Notes under the pieces: model-generated
What the model was told of the DNA's origin: nothing
The model's input: the letters and a program-made list of their open reading frames with translations, nothing else
Database searches by the model: none
Made by a program: the position numbers and the translations under genes
Source: Brevibacterium aurantiacum
GTDB lineage: Bacteria > Actinomycetota > Actinomycetes > Actinomycetales > Brevibacteriaceae
Assembly: GCF_007558825.1 (NCBI RefSeq)
Contig: NZ_VLTK01000004.1
Location: 77,460-141,459, forward strand
DNA length: 64,000 nucleotides
Reading direction: 5' to 3'
In this document: one piece after another, positions 25,711 through 34,899 of the stretch
How the letters are laid out: every line of letters starts with the position of its first letter
How positions within the stretch are numbered: the stretch's first letter is position 1

Positions 25711-26798
25711 GTCGGTCGCAGAGCGCTCCAGCACTCCTCCAGCCGCGTCGCCCACCAGTCGAATCGTCCCGGATCCACCGCCAGCCTCTCCAGGCGCTGT
25801 GGGTCCGGGACGATTCGCGTCACCGGGATCTGACCGTCGACAGGACTCAGGCTGAGATCCGCACTCACCACATCCTCGGCGAAGAGCCTTCCAGTACCCA
25901 GACCGCAGGCCGGGTGCTCACCCAGGATTTCCCGGCTCGCAGGTGTGCGCGGCAGCGTGGCCGCCAACTGGGCCCCGGCGGCCAATCCGACAGATGACTC
26001 CAATGCCGATGACACAACAGCCGGCAGACCGCAGGCTTCGATGATCGAACGTGCGGCAGCGATCCCACCCAGCGGCTGGACCTTGACGATGACAACCTCG
26101 GCGGCTCCCAGCTCTGCCACTCGCAGGGGGTCCTCGGCCTTGCGAATCGACTCATCAGCGGCCAGGACCACAGGCAGTCCATCGAGTTTCTCCCGCAGCC
26201 GCGCCATGTCTTCAACGGCCGCGACGGGCTGCTCGAAGTACTGCAGGTCGAATTCCGCGAACTCGGCGCAGGCCCTGAGCGCCTCGGGCAGCGTATAGCC
26301 GGCATTCGCATCGAGTCTCAGCGTCGTTGAGGGAAACAGACGCCGAAACTCTCGCAGCCGCTCCAAATCACCGGGCAGGGAGTCGATCCCATGTTCGGCC
26401 ACCTTCGCCTTGACCGTGCCGACGGGTCCGTAGCGGGCCAGGATCGACTCGACTTCGGAGGTTGCACACGCGGGCAGGGTCGCGTTGACGGCCACTGATC
26501 GGACGGCGGCGGCTGACCGACCTGAGGTGTCAGCCAAGTGACCGACGGCACTGGATCCAGCCTCGGCGGCTCCCGGCAGCAGTCCTGCGAAGTCGAGAGC
26601 GGCTCTCAGCCAGCGTGAGGATTCGGCTGCATCGTATTCGGTGAAAGGGGAAAACTCCGCCCACCCATCGGGGCCTTCGACGAGCATGATCTCGCGCTCG
26701 GTGATCCCCCGGAACCGGGTGATCATGGGGAGTTTGAGAACCTGGAAATTCGGCACGAGTTCAGCGATCGACTCGGGGATCTGCTCCGTATCAGCCAT
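25692..26798 (-). CDS. menC: o-succinylbenzoate synthase
   Basis: A 368-residue enolase-superfamily dehydratase that forms o-succinylbenzoate in menaquinone synthesis. The barrel shows KAKVAEHG (catalytic Lys region), LRLDANAGYTLPEAL and LQYFEQPV (metal ligands), VLAADESIRK, and VVIVKVQPLGG with the second Lys. The actinobacterial MenC layout and its divergence from menB support the call over muconate cycloisomerase or other superfamily members. Its last codons lie inside a duplication of the neighbouring lipoprotein gene end. A TATGGT hexamer six bases before the ATG suggests a leaderless message. Confidence 0.92.
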   Translation of the reverse strand: MADTEQIPESIAELVPNFQVLKLPMITRFRGITEREIMLVEGPDGWAEFSPFTEYDAAESSRWLRAALDFAGLLPGAAEAGSSAVGHLADTSGRSAAAVRSVAVNATLPACATSEVESILARYGPVGTVKAKVAEHGIDSLPGDLERLREFRRLFPSTTLRLDANAGYTLPEALRACAEFAEFDLQYFEQPVAAVEDMARLREKLDGLPVVLAADESIRKAEDPLRVAELGAAEVVIVKVQPLGGIAAARSIIEACGLPAVVSSALESSVGLAAGAQLAATLPRTPASREILGEHPACGLGTGRLFAEDVVSADLSLSPVDGQIPVTRIVPDPQRLERLAVDPGRFDWWATRLEECWSALRPTLNSRS

Positions 26799-26804
26799 GG
26801 AGCA

Positions 26805-26810
26805 ACCATA
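26805..26810 (-). promoter_or_regulatory. minus-10-like element of menC, leaderless arrangement
   Basis: On the minus strand TATGGT ends six bases before the ATG at 26798. It lies beside the divergent element of menB, so one short segment drives both genes. Confidence 0.5.
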
Positions 26811-26829
26811 TCGGTCCGGTGACAGGCGA

Positions 26830-26835
26830 TAGGGT
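26830..26835 (+). promoter_or_regulatory. minus-10-like element of menB, leaderless arrangement
   Basis: TAGGGT ends seven bases before the ATG at 26843. The intervening bases TGGGGCC could also act as a weak ribosome binding site, so the leaderless reading is not certain. Confidence 0.4.
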
Positions 26836-26842
26836 TGGGGCC

Positions 26843-27760
26843 ATGACGGTTTCTGAAATCTTTGACCCCTCCCAGTGGCGTGAAGTATCCGGATTCGACT
26901 TCACCGACATCACCTATCACCGCGCGGTCAAACCCGACGGCACTGACCTGGGGTGCGTGCGCATCGCCTTCGACCGTCCCGATATCCGCAACGCCTTCCG
27001 CCCCCACACCGTCGACGAGCTCTATCGAGCCCTCGACCACGCCCGCCAGACCTCGGACGTCGGCGCGGTCCTGCTCACTGGCAATGGCCCCAGCTCACGC
27101 GACGGCGGCTGGGCCTTCTGCTCCGGCGGCGATCAGCGCATCCGCGGCCGTTCGGGCTACCAGTATGCCTCCGGGGAGACTCGCGAGTCCGTGGACCCGG
27201 CTCGTGCCGGCCGCCTCCATATCCTCGAGGTCCAACGACTCATCCGCACCATGCCCAAGGTCGTCATCGCCGTCGTCCCGGGTTGGGCTGCCGGCGGTGG
27301 CCACAGCCTCCATGTCGTCTGTGACATGACGATTGCCTCGCGCCAGCATGCGAAGTTCAAACAGACCGATGCCGATGTCGGCTCCTATGACGCCGGCTAC
27401 GGCTCTGCCTACCTTGCGAAGATGGTCGGACAGAAGAAGGCACGGGAGATCTTCTTCCTCGGCCGCACCTACTCTGCCCAGGACATGGCTGACATGGGCG
27501 CCGTCAATGAGGTCGTCGACCACGAAGATCTTGAGACCGCAGCCCTGACCATGGCCAAGGAGATCCTCGGCAAGTCCCCCAATGCCCAGCGGATGCTGAA
27601 ATTCGCATTCAACCTCGTTGATGACGGTCTCATGGGCCAGCAGGTCTTCGCAGGTGAGGCTACCCGTCTGGGCTACATGACCGACGAGGCGGTCGAAGGT
27701 CGTGACTCCTTCCTTGAGAAGCGTGACCCCGACTGGTCCCCCTACCCCTGGTACTACTGA
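26843..27760 (+). CDS. menB: 1,4-dihydroxy-2-naphthoyl-CoA synthase
   Basis: A 305-residue crotonase-family ring-closing enzyme of menaquinone synthesis. Signatures: RIAFDRPDIRNAFRPHT, the oxyanion-hole segment FCSGGDQRIRG, VVPGWAAGGGHSLHVVCD, and the C-terminal DPDWSPYPWYY ending that MenB proteins share. I choose the ATG at 26843 because the N-terminal MTVSEIFDPSQWREV is MenB-like; the frame opens eight codons earlier. menE follows after 13 bases, so the two are co-transcribed. Confidence 0.95.
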   Translation: MTVSEIFDPSQWREVSGFDFTDITYHRAVKPDGTDLGCVRIAFDRPDIRNAFRPHTVDELYRALDHARQTSDVGAVLLTGNGPSSRDGGWAFCSGGDQRIRGRSGYQYASGETRESVDPARAGRLHILEVQRLIRTMPKVVIAVVPGWAAGGGHSLHVVCDMTIASRQHAKFKQTDADVGSYDAGYGSAYLAKMVGQKKAREIFFLGRTYSAQDMADMGAVNEVVDHEDLETAALTMAKEILGKSPNAQRMLKFAFNLVDDGLMGQQVFAGEATRLGYMTDEAVEGRDSFLEKRDPDWSPYPWYY

Positions 27761-27773
27761 GCGCCCCCGCCAC

Positions 27774-29018
27774 ATGAACACACAGCCCGTTGCGGATCTG
27801 CCCAGTGCGATCGATCGAGCCTTGGACGGCCGCTCGATCCTCGTCCTGCCCCGAACTCGTGAAGCTGCCATCACCGAGGTGGCTCCCAGTCAGTGGACGG
27901 GTGATGGCCGGGCGCCGGCGCTGGTGCTCTTCACCTCTGGTTCGACGGGCACCGCCAAGGCCGTCGCTCTGTCCGCCGAGGCGCTGACCACTTCGGCGCG
28001 GGCCACCGAACGGTCCCTGTCCGGACCCGGCGACTGGCACCTGAGTCTGCCCATCAACCACATTGCCGGGTTCCAGGTGGAGCTGCGAGCCCGGCTCGCG
28101 GGACCGGAACCGATCAGGTCTGCCTCGGCGACCTTCACCGCAGGTTCCTTCGCCGACGAGGCGCAGCAGCTGTTCGCACGGTCCGGCGAGCGACCGACCT
28201 ACACCTCACTGGTGCCCACTCAACTGCACCGGATCCTTGCCGATGACCGGGCCACTGTCGCTGCGGCGAAGTTCGACGCCATCCTCCTCGGCGGTTCCGC
28301 GATATCGCCGGCCCTGCTCGAACGCGCCGATGCGCGGGGCCTGCACATCGTGCGCACCTACGGGATGAGCGAGACCGCAGGTGGGTGCGTGTACAACGGG
28401 GTTCCCTTCGATGGTGTCGAGATCGCGATCACCGAGTCCTCGACGATCGACCTGCGCGGTCGCGTCGTGGCCGATTCCTACGTCGAGATCACGGCTGAGG
28501 GCCGCATCGGCCCCATCGACAACCCGGGCCTGACCATCAACGATGACGGCACACGGACCATTCACACGAGCGATCTGGGTCGGCTCGACGAAGGGGTGCT
28601 CACGGTGCTCGGCCGATCCGATGACATCATCGTCTCCGGGGGCACGAATGTCTCTCCTCATGCCCTTGAGACGGGACTGCTGCCCACCTGGCAGCACCAT
28701 GGGATCGCCGAGGTGCTCGTGACCTGGGTGCCCGATGAGGAGTGGGGCAAACTGCTCGTCGCCCTCGTCCGCATCGATGCTCAGGCGCCCGACACCGTGG
28801 TTGGGTCCATAGGCTCACCGCGTGAGTTCGCGCGGAGGCTGGGCGGACTCGACCACGGAATGCACGGGCACCTGCTGCCTCGACTGGTCTTCCCCGTCAC
28901 TGAGATCCCCAATCGGTCGATCGGCAAACCCGACCGACAGGCTGCGGCCCGGCTTGCCGTCGAGCTGGCTGAGACAGAGAACCACAGAGTTCCGTCGCCC
29001 GAATACCCTAACAAGTGA
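27774..29018 (+). CDS. menE: o-succinylbenzoate-CoA ligase
   Basis: A 414-residue acyl-adenylate-forming enzyme that activates o-succinylbenzoate with CoA. The P-loop-like motif LVLFTSGSTGTAKAVALS is near residue 45, and TYGMSETAGGCVYNGVP is the A5 motif. LGRSDDIIVSGGTNV marks the hinge and C-terminal domain. It is shorter than generic acyl-CoA ligases, as is usual for actinobacterial MenE. The start is the first ATG after the menB stop. The frame extends upstream into menB but those residues are not MenE-like. Confidence 0.93.
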   Translation: MNTQPVADLPSAIDRALDGRSILVLPRTREAAITEVAPSQWTGDGRAPALVLFTSGSTGTAKAVALSAEALTTSARATERSLSGPGDWHLSLPINHIAGFQVELRARLAGPEPIRSASATFTAGSFADEAQQLFARSGERPTYTSLVPTQLHRILADDRATVAAAKFDAILLGGSAISPALLERADARGLHIVRTYGMSETAGGCVYNGVPFDGVEIAITESSTIDLRGRVVADSYVEITAEGRIGPIDNPGLTINDDGTRTIHTSDLGRLDEGVLTVLGRSDDIIVSGGTNVSPHALETGLLPTWQHHGIAEVLVTWVPDEEWGKLLVALVRIDAQAPDTVVGSIGSPREFARRLGGLDHGMHGHLLPRLVFPVTEIPNRSIGKPDRQAAARLAVELAETENHRVPSPEYPNK

Positions 29019-29071
29019 ACTACCGGTAATATGAGACGGTTCGAATTCTTATGAGGAAGGTATCCCGCCCA

Positions 29072-30004
29072 ATGGCAACTGCCGCGCAGTGGATCTCCGG
29101 AGCCCGACTACGAACATTGCCTTTGGCTTTTGCCCCTGTTCTCATCGGCACCGGCGCCGCAATCGGCTCCGTGGGCGGCTTCACCTCCTTCATCATCGGC
29201 GACTACACCCGCAACGGCCACGACCATTCGCTGCCGCAGATCTTCCTCCGAGCGGTGCTCGCCCTCCTCGTCTCCCTCTGCCTGCAGATCGGGTCGAATT
29301 TCGCCAACGACTATTCCGACGGCGTCCGCGGCACCGACGATGTCCGCGTCGGTCCCGTGCGTCTCACGGCGACGGGCCTCGCCGAGCCGAACGCCGTCAA
29401 ACGTGCGGCTTTCCTGTTCTTCGGCATCGCCGGGGTTGCCGGAATCGTGCTCGTCCTCATCTCACAGGCGTGGTGGTTCCTCATCGTCGGCGCCGCCGCC
29501 GTGGCTGCCGCCTGGTTCTATACTGGCGGCAGGAAGCCCTACGGATACATGGGGCTGGGCGAGGTGTTCGTCTTCGTATTCTTCGGCCTGGTGGCCACGC
29601 TGGGCACGATGTGGATGCAGGTCGGCGGACTCAGCCTCAGCGGCTGGGCCGGTGCGATTGCCATCGGTTCGCTCGCCTCGGCAGTGCTCATGGTCAACAA
29701 CCTGCGCGACATCCCCACCGACATCGAAGCCGACAAGATCACCCTGGCTGTTCGCCTCGGCGACAACCGCTCACGGATCGCATTCGCGAGCCTCGTGCTC
29801 GTGCCCTTCGCACTGCTGGTCCTGGCGATCCTCGACGGTCATCCGGCCGTAGCACTTGCCATCCTCGCGCTGGTGCCCGCCCTCAACCCGTTGAAGACGG
29901 TGCTGCGTGGAACCACAGGCACCGGGCTCATCCCACCGATCAGATCGACGGGCCTCACCGCTCTGGCCTTCGCCGCCCTGATGGGCCTGGGCCTGGCGCT
30001 GTAG
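29072..30004 (+). CDS. menA: 1,4-dihydroxy-2-naphthoate polyprenyltransferase
   Basis: A 310-residue UbiA-family membrane prenyltransferase that attaches the polyprenyl chain to dihydroxynaphthoate. About eight to nine helices. The first aspartate motif is in NFANDYSDGVRGTDD, and the second is in DIPTDIEADKITLAVRLG; RLRTLPLAFAPVLIG is the MenA N-terminal signature. I favour the ATG at 29072 (AGGAAGG 11 bases upstream); an in-frame ATG at 29051 is possible. It lies 53 bases after menE and probably ends the menB-menE-menA operon. Confidence 0.94.
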   Translation: MATAAQWISGARLRTLPLAFAPVLIGTGAAIGSVGGFTSFIIGDYTRNGHDHSLPQIFLRAVLALLVSLCLQIGSNFANDYSDGVRGTDDVRVGPVRLTATGLAEPNAVKRAAFLFFGIAGVAGIVLVLISQAWWFLIVGAAAVAAAWFYTGGRKPYGYMGLGEVFVFVFFGLVATLGTMWMQVGGLSLSGWAGAIAIGSLASAVLMVNNLRDIPTDIEADKITLAVRLGDNRSRIAFASLVLVPFALLVLAILDGHPAVALAILALVPALNPLKTVLRGTTGTGLIPPIRSTGLTALAFAALMGLGLAL

Positions 30005-30010
30005 CCTGGC

Positions 30011-30277
30011 TCAGTTCCCTTCGTCGACGATACGGTCTTCCGCATCCTCGTCGACGCTCGTGCGCTTAGGAGCCGTTTCCCGCTTCGCAACGCGCTTCTC
30101 AATATCCGCGGCCACCTTGGCGCGCATGCCGCCCAAGAAGAGGTAGCTGAGGATTGCTCCGATGACGATTGCCGCCATCGCCATCACGAGGTTGAACCCG
30201 AGGAACGGCTGCAGAATCAGCCCAACGGCGACGATGATGCCCAGACGAGCCAATGTATAGATCCAGAAGTTGCGCAT
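30011..30277 (-). CDS. small DUF4229-type membrane protein
   Basis: An 88-residue protein with two membrane helices (about residues 8-28 and 31-50) and a charged cytosolic tail rich in Lys, Arg and Glu. This is the DUF4229 layout common in actinobacteria; function unknown. It is convergent with menA with only six bases between stops. A TAAAAT hexamer seven bases before the ATG, overlapping AGGTG, leaves open whether the message is leaderless. Confidence 0.8.
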   Translation of the reverse strand: MRNFWIYTLARLGIIVAVGLILQPFLGFNLVMAMAAIVIGAILSYLFLGGMRAKVAADIEKRVAKRETAPKRTSVDEDAEDRIVDEGN

Positions 30278-30284
30278 TGCACCT

Positions 30285-30290
30285 ATTTTA
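30285..30290 (-). promoter_or_regulatory. minus-10-like element of the DUF4229 gene
   Basis: TAAAAT on the minus strand ends seven bases before the ATG at 30277. Confidence 0.5.
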
Positions 30291-30349
30291 GTCCGTCCAC
30301 ATCAGTGATTCATCACTGCCTGTGTGGGCGGGTGTTCAGGTTCGTGGAC

Positions 30350-30355
30350 TATCCT
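30350..30355 (+). promoter_or_regulatory. minus-10-like element of the PLDc_N gene, leaderless arrangement
   Basis: TATCCT ends six bases before the ATG at 30362. No ribosome binding site lies between them. Confidence 0.5.
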
Positions 30356-30361
30356 GGGTCT

Positions 30362-30802
30362 ATGGCTCGAATACTCATTGCCGCGATCGTCCTGGCGGCA
30401 GCGGTCACACTGTACGGACTCTTCGATTGCCTTCTGCGCGACCGTGGTCTGATCCGAGTCCTGCCCAAACCCGTCTGGGCGATCATCATTGTGCTGATCC
30501 CCGTGATCGGCTTCGCCCTCTGGTTCTTCTTCGGCCGTGGGACTGAGGACAAGCCCTCAGCAGCACCTCGTCAGCGGGGCCCCAGCGCCCCAGACGATGA
30601 CGATGACTATCTGCGCAAAGTCGATCGCGACGTCAAGTTGGGAAAGCACGCTCCCGAGGCGCAGAAGCCCGAGGACAAGACCCCCGGCGCAGCAGATGAC
30701 ATCGGCGACGATGCCTCTGCCGATTCCGACACTCATTCCGCCGACACTGACGAACACGGTTCGGGCGGTTCCACCGGCGATGGACGCGGCCACTCGAACT
30801 GA
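30362..30802 (+). CDS. PLDc_N-domain small membrane protein
   Basis: A 146-residue protein with two membrane helices (ILIAAIVLAAAVTLYGLFDCL and WAIIIVLIPVIGFALWFFFG) separated by a short positively charged loop; this is the phospholipase D N-terminal-like (PLDc_N) domain. The C-terminal 85 residues are hydrophilic, very acidic and low complexity (Asp, Ser, Thr, Pro). No catalytic domain is present. Function unknown. The start is the first ATG of the hydrophobic part, with a TATCCT hexamer six bases before it. A long repeat-rich stretch follows the stop. Confidence 0.8.
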   Translation: MARILIAAIVLAAAVTLYGLFDCLLRDRGLIRVLPKPVWAIIIVLIPVIGFALWFFFGRGTEDKPSAAPRQRGPSAPDDDDDYLRKVDRDVKLGKHAPEAQKPEDKTPGAADDIGDDASADSDTHSADTDEHGSGGSTGDGRGHSN

Positions 30803-31282
30803 GCGCTGGCCCGCACTTTCTCTCGTCTGACCGGCGCTGAGCGGGCCGCGGACTGAGGTTCAGCGGGCCGCGGATTTGAGGCTGAGCGGGCCGCGGGTTT
30901 GAGGCTGAGCGGGCCGCGTTGCCTCACACTGAGCGAGTTGCCTCACACTGAGCGGGCTCTGCAGAGTCTCTGAATGCTCCTGCCCTGAGGCTCAAGCAGT
31001 TGCTCTGAGGCTCACGCAGTGTGTTGGACACTTACCGACCGTGCACAGACTATCGACTGTACGAGGGGCCTCTCTGCAGCCGATTGGAACCTCTGCGGCA
31101 TGCAAGAACATCGCGCAGGCAGCAGCAGCTGGTGCGTAGTCCAAAGACTGTGCTTGGACTGCAGAGAGTCGTAATCAGGCGCATCGTCTGGAGACCAACC
31201 CTGGAACGGCGTGACTCAGGTGAGATCAGCCTCGGCGCTGGCTGCAGCTCGGCTCAGGCTGCTGTGCGACCCTGACCGCAGA
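30803..31282. other. gene-free stretch between PLDc_N and ccsB genes
   Basis: No convincing gene is seen on either strand. The first third is made of several short tandem arrays (listed separately), and two near-copies of CTGAGGCTCA-containing units follow near 30985-31020. From about 31021 on the sequence is unique and I see no promoter or hairpin that I can support. Confidence 0.7.
30836..30956. repeat. adjacent arrays of 22-23-bp and 19-bp tandem units
   Basis: Units of GCTGAGCGGGCCGCGG-type start at 30836, 30858, 30881 and 30904 (the last partial). They run directly into two 19-base units TTGCCTCACACTGAGCGAG at 30919 and 30938. The first unit resembles the sequence right after the stop of the upstream gene. 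Confidence 0.85.
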
Positions 31283-32290
31283 TCAGCCGAGTCCTGAGTA
31301 CGAGTGCAGGCCGTTGAAGTACATGTTGACGACAGTGAAGTTGAAGATCACCGTGGCGATGCCGATGAGGTTGAGCACTGCGACCTTTGTCGGTCCCCAA
31401 CCGCGTGTGGCGCGGGCATGCAGGTACGCGGCGTAGATGACCCAGACGACGAACGTCCAGATTTCCTTCGAGTCCCAGCCCCAATAGCGGCTCCAAGCCA
31501 CCTCGGCCCAGATGGCACCGGCGATGAGGGTGAACGTCCACGTGATGAATCCGACCGCGGCAATCGTGTAGGAGAACCGTTCCAGGTCGATGCTCGCGGG
31601 CATCCGACGCATGAAGCGCAGCCACTTCGGACCCTTGGTCTCCTGTGCGTTCTTCAGGATCTGGAACACGGCGAGGATCGCGGAGATGTAGAGCAGCGAA
31701 GTCGACAGGATTGCGATGGGTACGTGGATGGCGATCCAGTACGAGTCGAGCGCCGGGATGAGCTTCGCGGCTGGTGTGTAGAAGACCGTGATGGCCAGTC
31801 CCAAGCACAGCAGCACTCCTCCGGCCACGATCGTTCCCAGGTAGCGGATGTCCTTCTTCACATTGACGATGAGGAAGACGATGACGGTGATCACGGTGGC
31901 AGTGAGGACGTATTCCATCATGTTGCCCCACGGCACACGCATCACCGACAGCGCGCGAGTGAGCACAGCGGCCACGTGAAGAAGGGCGGCAAGGACGAGG
32001 AGCGAGGTGCCGATCCTCGCCCCGCGCCGAGGCTTCTCCTTGCCTGTTCCAGCCGAGATCTCAGCCGAAACGTCAGTCTGCGGCGGGTCGAGGAGTGCCG
32101 TGGTGGCCTTCCTGTTCGTGCGTCGCACATGAGAGGGCTTGGCGGCACTCGTCGCACCGGCTTCGGACTGCTTGAGTTCGCGCCCGCCGAACAGGTCGAA
32201 GGCATAGAAGATCATAGCGACGGCGTAGACGACCATCGCCGAGATGATGAGCTGGTTCGACCACATTGCGAGGTCAGTGTTGACGTCCAT
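31283..32290 (-). CDS. ccsB: cytochrome c biogenesis protein CcsB (ResC type)
   Basis: A 335-residue membrane protein of system II cytochrome c maturation, which with ResB carries heme across the membrane and attaches it to apocytochrome. The heme-handling tryptophan motif WGWDSKEIWTFVVW is present near the C-terminus, with conserved His in helices such as YWIAIHVPIAI and YAAYLHARA. About eight helices; a basic loop at about residues 30-75. GGAGG four bases upstream fixes the ATG at 32290; the frame opens ten codons earlier. It is the last gene of the tlpA-ccdA-resB-ccsB run, after a 207-base gap. Confidence 0.93.
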   Translation of the reverse strand: MDVNTDLAMWSNQLIISAMVVYAVAMIFYAFDLFGGRELKQSEAGATSAAKPSHVRRTNRKATTALLDPPQTDVSAEISAGTGKEKPRRGARIGTSLLVLAALLHVAAVLTRALSVMRVPWGNMMEYVLTATVITVIVFLIVNVKKDIRYLGTIVAGGVLLCLGLAITVFYTPAAKLIPALDSYWIAIHVPIAILSTSLLYISAILAVFQILKNAQETKGPKWLRFMRRMPASIDLERFSYTIAAVGFITWTFTLIAGAIWAEVAWSRYWGWDSKEIWTFVVWVIYAAYLHARATRGWGPTKVAVLNLIGIATVIFNFTVVNMYFNGLHSYSGLG

Positions 32291-32497
32291 ACATCCTCCG
32301 CACCAGCGGTGCTCTTCCATTGCGTCGTGGGTGTTGCTGTGATGTGGCTGTGCCAGGCCGGCCCTCGTCGGGGACGACCCGCGACAATTCTACTCCGCGT
32401 AGTACCTAAAGCGAATCATTCGTCTCCACTGGCATTCCGACCTCGGGCTTTCCGACCCCGAACGCTCCGATCCGGGGCCTTCCGTGCGACAAGTTCG

Positions 32498-34135
32498 TCA
32501 GTTCCTCTGGTCGGAATCATCGTCAGGATCATCGTCTGAAACGTCGGCGAGGTCCTTCGCGAGGTCCTTCGCAGCCCGTTCGACCAGCTGGTCCTCACCG
32601 CGGGCCAAAGCCGCAACTTCGGCCTGGCCGTCCTTGATGCGCACCCACATGCGTCGGCGTGGGATGAACAGGGACAGACCAAGACCCAGCAGCACGGCGA
32701 TCGCGCTGACGAGCATCAGGCCCTGTGTCGGGTCTTGGGAGATGTCGACGGCGATGTAGCGTTTGACCCCGTCGAAGGTCACCGATCCGCCGTCGGGCAG
32801 CTTCTGGGTCTCTCCCTCGGCGAGTTGGATGAGCAGAGGGTTGCCAGCGGCGTCGGTCATCTCCGTCATGTTCTCGGCATCAATCGTGTATACCGACTGC
32901 GGGGTTCCGTCGTCAAGGCCGAGGTCACCGGTGTACCCGCTCATCACGAGGTAGGGATTGCGCAGTTCGGCGAAGCTCGAGACGAGCTCGCCGTTCTCGT
33001 TCTGGGTCGCCGTCGGCAGGAACACACCAACGAAGCCCATCTGAGTTCCCGCGGCGTCGGGTACCTTGATGACGCCTTCGGAGGTGTAGCCCGGGTCTCC
33101 GCCGTCGGGTATGAAAACCTGCGGGCCGGATTGCACGACCTGGCCCTTGGCGTCCTTGACCGTGACCTCCGGAGCGTAGCCGTTTCCGGTCAGATATACG
33201 CCCGTCCCGCCCACGCGCACAGGTTCATTGACGCGCAGCGTGTGCTTCTCGCTCTTCCCATCAGCGGTGGCCGTGACCTTCGCATCGAAGGTCCGGGGCT
33301 GGCCGAATTGGCTGCCCGGAGCCTGATCATCGAAGGTGGATTCGAAGCTGTCGAGCTTGAGCCGGAAATCCGGCAGGTGGTTGGCGTCGTAATAGGAGCC
33401 CGGTTCGAACGAGTCGTAGGCGACCAGAGAGTTCGTGAAGGTCTCACCCTCGACGAGGATCCGCTGGCCCTGATAGCCGAACAGGGATCCGATCGCCATC
33501 GTCAGCGTCGCGACGAGGAGGGCGATATGGAAGACCAGGTTGCCGGTCTCGCGCAGGTAGCCGCGTTCGGCGGCCACGTGATCGTCGTGGCGCACGGTGC
33601 GGTAGCCGAGCTTCTTCAACCGGGCCTGGGCGGTGTCGAGGAAGTCCTGGTCTGCGGCTTCGCGGGATTCGGCTGATCCGGTCGCCGAGGTGAAGGATTC
33701 ATATCCCGGCATCCGACCCAACCGCCTCGGCGCCTTGGGTGGGGCCGAACGCATGGCCTTCCAATGCTGGGCCGAGCGTGGGATCACACAGCCGATCAGC
33801 GAGATCATGAGGAGGAGGTAGATCGCGGAGAACCAGATCGAGGAGTACACGTCGAACATCTGGATCGTGTCGAGGAACTGCCCCCAAGCACCATTGGCTT
33901 CGAGGAACGTGGTGACCCGCCCTGGATCTTGAATACGCTGCGGCAGCAGGGAGCCCGGGATTGCGGCCAAAGCCAAGACGAGGAGGAGGATCAGTGCCAC
34001 CCGCATCGTCGTCAGCTGGCGCCACGCCCACCGGCACATGCCGATGAACCCCAGCTGCGGCTGGGTCACACCGGACTTGTGGCTGCCAACCTGCTTGCTG
34101 TTGTCAGCCTTCTTGTCGGCGGTCTTCTTCGCCAC
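32498..34135 (-). CDS. resB: cytochrome c biogenesis protein ResB
   Basis: A 545-residue partner of CcsB. It has three N-terminal helices, including LTTMRVALILLLVLALAAIP and VYSSIWFSAIYLLLMISLIGC, a large extracytoplasmic domain (about residues 215-470) and a final helix LMLVSAIAVLLGLGLSLFI. The segment ALAAIPGSLLPQ and the CVIPRS motif are typical of ResB. The N-terminal 25 residues are Lys-rich. The GTG start overlaps the ccdA stop by one base, so translation is coupled. Confidence 0.93.
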   Translation of the reverse strand: MAKKTADKKADNSKQVGSHKSGVTQPQLGFIGMCRWAWRQLTTMRVALILLLVLALAAIPGSLLPQRIQDPGRVTTFLEANGAWGQFLDTIQMFDVYSSIWFSAIYLLLMISLIGCVIPRSAQHWKAMRSAPPKAPRRLGRMPGYESFTSATGSAESREAADQDFLDTAQARLKKLGYRTVRHDDHVAAERGYLRETGNLVFHIALLVATLTMAIGSLFGYQGQRILVEGETFTNSLVAYDSFEPGSYYDANHLPDFRLKLDSFESTFDDQAPGSQFGQPRTFDAKVTATADGKSEKHTLRVNEPVRVGGTGVYLTGNGYAPEVTVKDAKGQVVQSGPQVFIPDGGDPGYTSEGVIKVPDAAGTQMGFVGVFLPTATQNENGELVSSFAELRNPYLVMSGYTGDLGLDDGTPQSVYTIDAENMTEMTDAAGNPLLIQLAEGETQKLPDGGSVTFDGVKRYIAVDISQDPTQGLMLVSAIAVLLGLGLSLFIPRRRMWVRIKDGQAEVAALARGEDQLVERAAKDLAKDLADVSDDDPDDDSDQRN

Positions 34136-34899
34136 TAGATCACCACTTCGAAATCATAGATCAGACCCTGCAGAGAGGTCATCCACGCGTTCCACAGCCC
34201 GGAGGCCATGAGAACGCCCAACACGATGAGCATGATGCCGCCGGCACGGACGATCGCCGTCTGGTGTCTGCGCACCCAGGTCAGGCGGCCTGCACCCTTG
34301 TGGATCGCCACCGCCAGGAGAATGAAGGGAATGCCAAGTCCCAGGCAGTAGACGAACGCCAACAGTGCGCCGCGCCAGATCGTTCCCTCGCCGCCGAAGC
34401 TGACCGACATCGACAGAACTGCCGACAGCGTCGGGCCCACGCACGGGGCCCAGCCCAGGGCGAAGGTGGCGCCGAGCACGGGCGCGCCCCAGAGGCCTGC
34501 CTGAGGGCGAGCTCGGATCCGGTGCTCGGTCTGGAGTAGGCCGAAGCCGCCCATGAACACGAAGCCGGCGATGATGACGACGACGCCGAGGATCCGGATG
34601 AGCAGTCCCTGCCACTGTGAGAACAGTGCGCCCAGGGCCGAGAATCCTGTCCCCAGCAGGACGAAGACGATGGTGAACCCGAGGACGAACAGTGCGATAC
34701 CGACAACGACCCGCCAGGTCTCTTTGTCCTTGAGGGAGGATCCGCTCAGCCCGGTGACATACCCGACATAGCCGGGGACCAGCGGCAGGACGCAGGGTGA
34801 GGCGAAGGAGACGAGTCCGGCCAGTGCGGCCGCACCGGCGGCCAGAAGCAGCGGCCCGTCGAGAACCGTCTGGGCGAAGTCCGCCCCGATTCCACTCAC
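34135..34899 (-). CDS. ccdA: cytochrome c-type biogenesis membrane protein CcdA
   Basis: A 254-residue thiol-disulfide electron carrier with six membrane helices that passes reducing power from cytosolic thioredoxin to the extracytoplasmic TlpA-like protein. Its two redox Cys lie in VSFASPCVLPLVPGYVGYV and LGWAPCVGPTLSAVL, both intact. The start overlaps the tlpA stop (ATGA) and the stop overlaps the resB start. Length and layout are standard. Confidence 0.95.
   Translation of the reverse strand: MSGIGADFAQTVLDGPLLLAAGAAALAGLVSFASPCVLPLVPGYVGYVTGLSGSSLKDKETWRVVVGIALFVLGFTIVFVLLGTGFSALGALFSQWQGLLIRILGVVVIIAGFVFMGGFGLLQTEHRIRARPQAGLWGAPVLGATFALGWAPCVGPTLSAVLSMSVSFGGEGTIWRGALLAFVYCLGLGIPFILLAVAIHKGAGRLTWVRRHQTAIVRAGGIMLIVLGVLMASGLWNAWMTSLQGLIYDFEVVI

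Noticed and set aside
30836..30956. A CRISPR-like array
   Set aside because: Units abut each other with no unique spacers and there are no cas genes. The same holds for every other repeat array in the window.
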